Below, one piece after another: positions 59,889 through 64,000 of a stretch of 64,000 nt of DNA (within the stretch, counting starts at the first letter, position 1; each line of letters begins with the position of its first letter). A program made the position numbers and the translations under genes. Below the pieces are notes generated by a model that saw only the letters and a list, made by a program, of their open reading frames with translations, was not told the DNA's origin and searched no databases. The stretch lies in NCBI GenBank assembly GCA_002633005.1, contig NMRA01000316.1, positions 448,387-512,386 of the forward strand. Reading direction: 5' to 3'. The stretch comes from Phoronis australis (lineage: Eukaryota; Phoronida; Phoronidae).

Positions 59889-62169
59889 TCTACATTTCCC
59901 TGCCACGCAAGTGCACAACTCGAAACCTGGGACTCATTTATCGATGCACAAATCCACGCTTTCTCGTTGATCATGCGTGGAGCGTGCCTACCGGCGTGGT
60001 GGAGAAATACCGTATGCTTGCACAGGTGTAGGTAAAGTTAGCAGCCAGTTTTCACATTACGCACCACGGGGACCAACAATAAAATCACAAATTCTCTCAA
60101 AACAGCGAGTTAAATGTCCGAAACAGCGTTTGGTGCTTAAGTAAGGTCAGTACCTGGACACAGGTTATTTGCAAACTTAAGATTTTCCCCTCGGACCTCG
60201 CGATTGTATTGGTGCACGTATTAACGTTCATATCGAAACAATTTAAAACTCATTTTTACTTTTTATTGGTTAAGCTATTGCGACCAGTATAAGTACTGAA
60301 CTTGAGGTGAACTTATAGTGAAAACGTGGTCGACATCAGCGCCATCTTGCAATGCGCTTCAAAATTTAACATCGTCCTGGTTCCCTGCAAGTAGAGTTTG
60401 TTGCAAATGGCACAATTACAACCTTTTTACTGTCGATATCTTTCCTTAATCCTGATTTTATCATGGAGTTCTCTCCCGTCTTCGAATGGGAAAAGTACAC
60501 GAATTGGTGTCTTGCTCTACGAAATAAACGTTCAAGCTGGGTGAAACCATTAAAATCTCATTATTAAAATATTCATGCTGAATATGTCAACGTGAGGCTA
60601 TTAAGTACAAAACGGCAACGTAATGAGTGTCCCCACTTTCTGCACAGGCAATCGTTCGTTTGTACCTGATTTGAATTGTGGTATCTTTGAGGATTTCATG
60701 AAAAGAGATTCAATAAGCGCTAGCAGCTTACAGTTGGGCAAAGGAAGTTCAGGAATGACGTCATGAGTGAGCATGTTATCGACGCAGACCTCAAGACTGG
60801 ACCTCGTTTATTTCGTGGTCTTATTTGATGATTAATGTAAATTACGGGAAGTCTATATCGATATTAGTTACGTATTTGCATGTTCAGTAGTTTGCAAATT
60901 AAATCAACTTGACAGATTTCGGCAGACATCTGGTAGACTATTCCAAAGTTGTATAAAAGTCTTGCCAGAATGTTTTGTAAGTTTTTCACACACAAATTTT
61001 GTCGCAATAAAATAGCGTGTTGTCGAACATTTGTCAAAGTTTAATAAGACTTTGTTGAGCCTATCCCCATTGTTTGTTGACAAAATGGAAAATGCAGTGA
61101 GCTGACGCGATTTCGACAACGTCGATGAAGTAACTCTTAGCTGTCGACATTTGGTGGAGATTTGATTTGATTATATTATTTGAACAGAAATAGATATTTA
61201 ATAGCGACTTCGTGTGCAGAAATTGCCGAAATAGGAAAGCTTCATTTGCATAAAGATATATAAAAGTCGAGTTACCATTGCTAACGTTGTTTCAAGACTG
61301 CTAATAGAGGTGAGTTTTCTAACAGAAGCTGGGGATATTAGAGGTTCGATGAAATTATGAAACGCAGGGTCTCCCTATCGTCGTACTAAGTAATAAACGC
61401 CATTTCTTTTAGAAAACGCGCGTCTCCTGATTGAGGCTGGGTCTTTGGAAATTAATGAACGCCTGGCTTCTTAAAGAATATGTAGAGTAGGCCTAAAATC
61501 AAATGATCAATAGTCAACGGGAAAAGAGGAATAGCCATGAAATATGAAATTTCAAGAAATACATTTTTTCAAAATTCATAACTTCCCTTGAAAATACCCA
61601 GTACTACGTACGGATGTACATGATATTCAAGTATATTTTAGGAGTTGTGTGACGTCTGAATAAAAACCTTATTTTTTAACGAACCTTTGTTATCGCTGCT
61701 AAGTTTAGTCTGCACTTTTTTTCCATTGCATAGAAGAAATATGCATCAAAATTAGTTATTATGCTTCTAATGAGCTTTTCCGCAACCAAATACATGTTTT
61801 AGTTCAAGTAAGTTCACTTTTCCAATGGTCGTGGCGATAGCATGCACACACTTTTGCCTTTAAGTCTTTTTGAGGAACAACAGCTTCGTTTTTTTGTAAA
61901 ACCAGGAGAACAAACCTAAACACGGGGCTCAACCAGGAACATGCATTCAGGATGCTAAACCAATGACGTTAAGAATCCTTTTCGTTTCTGTAGACTGACT
62001 CTGTACTGGATTAGCTCCTGGGTGTTTTCAATGTGTTGGCTATAACAACAGGTAAAGTTGGTATACAGAACTTAGAAGTAATTTTGAGGGAACTGTAGTC
62101 GTTGTAATATAAAACTGGTACAAGGAAGTATCACAAAGTCACTCCAATGCTACAGTTAACCTTTGTCGG
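59889..62169. other. Noncoding stretch, presumed SLC6 intron 2 or beyond
   Basis: No transmembrane-helix-like exon with SLC6 motifs was found on the plus strand. Confidence 0.45.
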
Positions 62170-62785
62170 TACATGGCGGTAAAAAAGTAATTATACAGGT
62201 ACCCTGATACCTTAATTTTGTGGTGCATTAGGCGTGCTTAGGCCACAACACCAGCCCCATTGCACTAATCGCCTGATGACTCATAGGTACCCCCTGCCTA
62301 GGATTCCTTGCCGTTAAAATCTTCTAATCTGCCTGTTGTCCCCAGGAAGTTGCGAAGACTGATAAATCGGAAAGACCCAGCGATTTCCTCCAGACAGGGC
62401 AATCTCTAGCACATGCAGATGGTTTCAATGTCTTGGTTTCCATGCCACACTTAGGGTAGCTTGAGGAAGTCATTTGACCCTTGATGATTCGATGTCAAGG
62501 TACAAGTAGTTCTAAGTGGCAAGTAATAACTCGGATGACGTGATGAATACAGTAGCAAGCCTTCATAAGCATAGGAGCCTCCTACAACCCTTTGCAAACA
62601 TTTATTTTGCTTGTCAGCACGTGGAGCACTCCCTCGTGCAGACGGTTTAAGCACCCACGGTTTGACTTTTGCTTTGCAACACCCGTAAGATGCTGGAACA
62701 CACGGGCTCTGCAAGATAGTCAGCAACTTCATTGCCATCAAAGCCAATATGTGCTTCGACCCTGATGGTGTAGACAATTATTCCA
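62170..62785 (-). mobile_element. LINE RNase H and 3' tail relic
   Basis: On the minus strand, 62775-62701 reads VYTIRVEAHIGFDGNEVADY. HIGxxGNExAD is the RNase H signature of I/jockey/R1-type non-LTR elements. Downstream sequence (about 62640-62300) is full of stops. It may belong to a different insertion from the reverse-transcriptase relic near 53 kb, since the two are 9 kb apart. Confidence 0.65.
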
Positions 62786-64000
62786 GATGTCAAGTGATTA
62801 CGATCATCCGCTACAGGCCGGGAAACACTTAGTTTGGGGCTTGGCTAGAGGCTTTATTGCGGCTTGGGCTACCAGCTACCATGTACTGCTTTATGTTTTC
62901 TAGCCAGTTGAGCAGTTTGGTGGATGGAGACAGTTGCAGCCTGAAAACGGTTGCAGTTTTGGCAAGTGATACCCAAATTTATGTAAGGTCACGAAATTAA
63001 ATTCTGATCCGGCTGGACTTCTTAATGTCATCAGACGGACTGTTGGTCAGTGAGACTTGACCATCTTCAATTCCTGTGGTGAAACTTTGAATAAGATTTA
63101 GAGTCGTCTCTAGAACACCTCTAGGCCTTGCCACAATTGTCCTACATGAAATGAAAGTGAAATGAAGTGAAATTAACCTGTTGATCACATTAACATGGCA
63201 CTGTATTTGATGGTTAGCCATCCTAAAAGGGATCTTGATAGTTCTTTGTGTCAGGTTCAATGACATTGGCGATCAGAGTTTTCTCGTTGCCACTGTGCTC
63301 TTTGTAAAACAATCTATTCTGTGACACCAACAGTCTTCACCTGTCTTATAACCAGTTTGCCAAATTCTTTTTGTACCAGCGTCACCTGTTTTCAGTAATT
63401 GGCCTCTATTAGCTTGTTTGTTCACTCTCAGGTGACAGACGCAGTCGACGCCTTGAAAAAACATCACAAGGATCTCGTGGACTTATATTGATCACAAGAC
63501 AGAATAGGGCAGACTATTCACACATGTTTCCTTTATGAAATTTGGACTACGCGTGTTGCTCTAATGCAGTAGTTACATGTTTAGTGCTTAACAAGAAGTT
63601 ATGATGTAAGCCTATGCAGTTAGAGTAGACCTAAGCAAGAAACGATAGAACTAGGGGGTAGCTCAGAAAAATACACATTCTCTTACTATTCCTGTTTGTC
63701 CTGTAAACTCTTCAATTGTTTGCATTGCGTAAAACTCAATATTTTGTATGTATGGAATTATTCAATACGACACGATTAGCAGTTTACTGGCCACTTGAAT
63801 GCAATTAGGTAATGCTAACCAAAGAATGCGGGAATCTGCGAGTGGTTGAAAAGTTAGAGTAGGCCCACCTACGACTGAGGTCCTCCACGTGTGGTATGAT
63901 TAGTATTTTCTAAATTCTTTTTTCTTTGTTGGCGGGAAGTGAAAAAACGACCACGTGTACTCTGGCGTTGTCGTTGCCGAATGAAAGACAGCAATATTCG
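62786..64000. other. Noncoding stretch at the window end
   Basis: A possible short terminal exon at 63432-63491 was considered and rejected. CCACGTG-type E-box words occur near 63885 and 63950. Confidence 0.4.

Noticed and set aside
63432-63491. Possible last exon (CTCTCAG, then VTDAVDALKKHHKDLVDLY and stop)
   Set aside because: Good acceptor and plausible peptide, but only 20 codons, no recognised family and no partner exon upstream on the plus strand.

Overview
This is a eukaryotic, animal nuclear window with intron-rich genes, GT-AG introns of about 0.1 to 2.6 kb, AT-rich noncoding DNA, many foldback (MITE-like) elements, decayed transposons and minisatellites. I see no bacterial operons, CRISPR arrays or rRNA. 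Rab18 and GTPBP10 can be joined across every intron with matching phases and look close in length and sequence to vertebrate orthologs. This suggests a slowly evolving invertebrate such as a lancelet, hemichordate, cnidarian or mollusc. I cannot name the species; a lancelet is only a guess.

Layout. 1-9.5 kb: no convincing host gene. It holds poly-C repeat elements, a hAT transposase relic (about 4.08-4.32 kb), a tRNA-like SINE head (about 6.97-7.03 kb) and a higher-order tandem array (8.1-9.3 kb) in which every subunit carries a CTCF-like word. 9.6-14.8 kb, minus strand: a complete six-exon membrane-anchored prolyl 4-hydroxylase-like gene (509 aa). 14.8-18.4 kb: noncoding, with a 132-bp foldback element. 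18.4-27.0 kb, plus strand: a 5-copy 45/47-bp minisatellite directly before a complete seven-exon GTPBP10 (Obg-family GTPase, 372 aa); its introns hold a foldback element, a mariner relic, a 77-bp minisatellite and a 148-bp palindrome. 26.2-31.3 kb: the last GTPBP10 exon and its 3' flank occur twice, with an ambiguous base exactly at the start of the second copy. 32.9-34.6 kb, plus: one uninterrupted reading frame for a TPR-array protein with a C-terminal TIR-like domain. 35.2-39.6 kb: four inverted-repeat elements of three families. 39.9-50.8 kb, plus: complete seven-exon Rab18 (205 aa). 52.5-53.6 kb: LINE reverse-transcriptase relic, minus. 57.6-57.9 kb, plus: the first two coding exons of an SLC6 transporter; the rest is not visible. 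62.1-62.8 kb: LINE RNase H relic, minus.

The host genes do not form a pathway: an ER prolyl hydroxylase, a ribosome-assembly GTPase, a putative innate-signalling adaptor, a lipid-droplet/ER Rab and a plasma-membrane symporter. The most interesting points are the TPR-TIR protein, the CTCF-like tandem array, the doubled terminal exon of GTPBP10 (real or haplotype artefact) and a foldback element lying against a splice acceptor.
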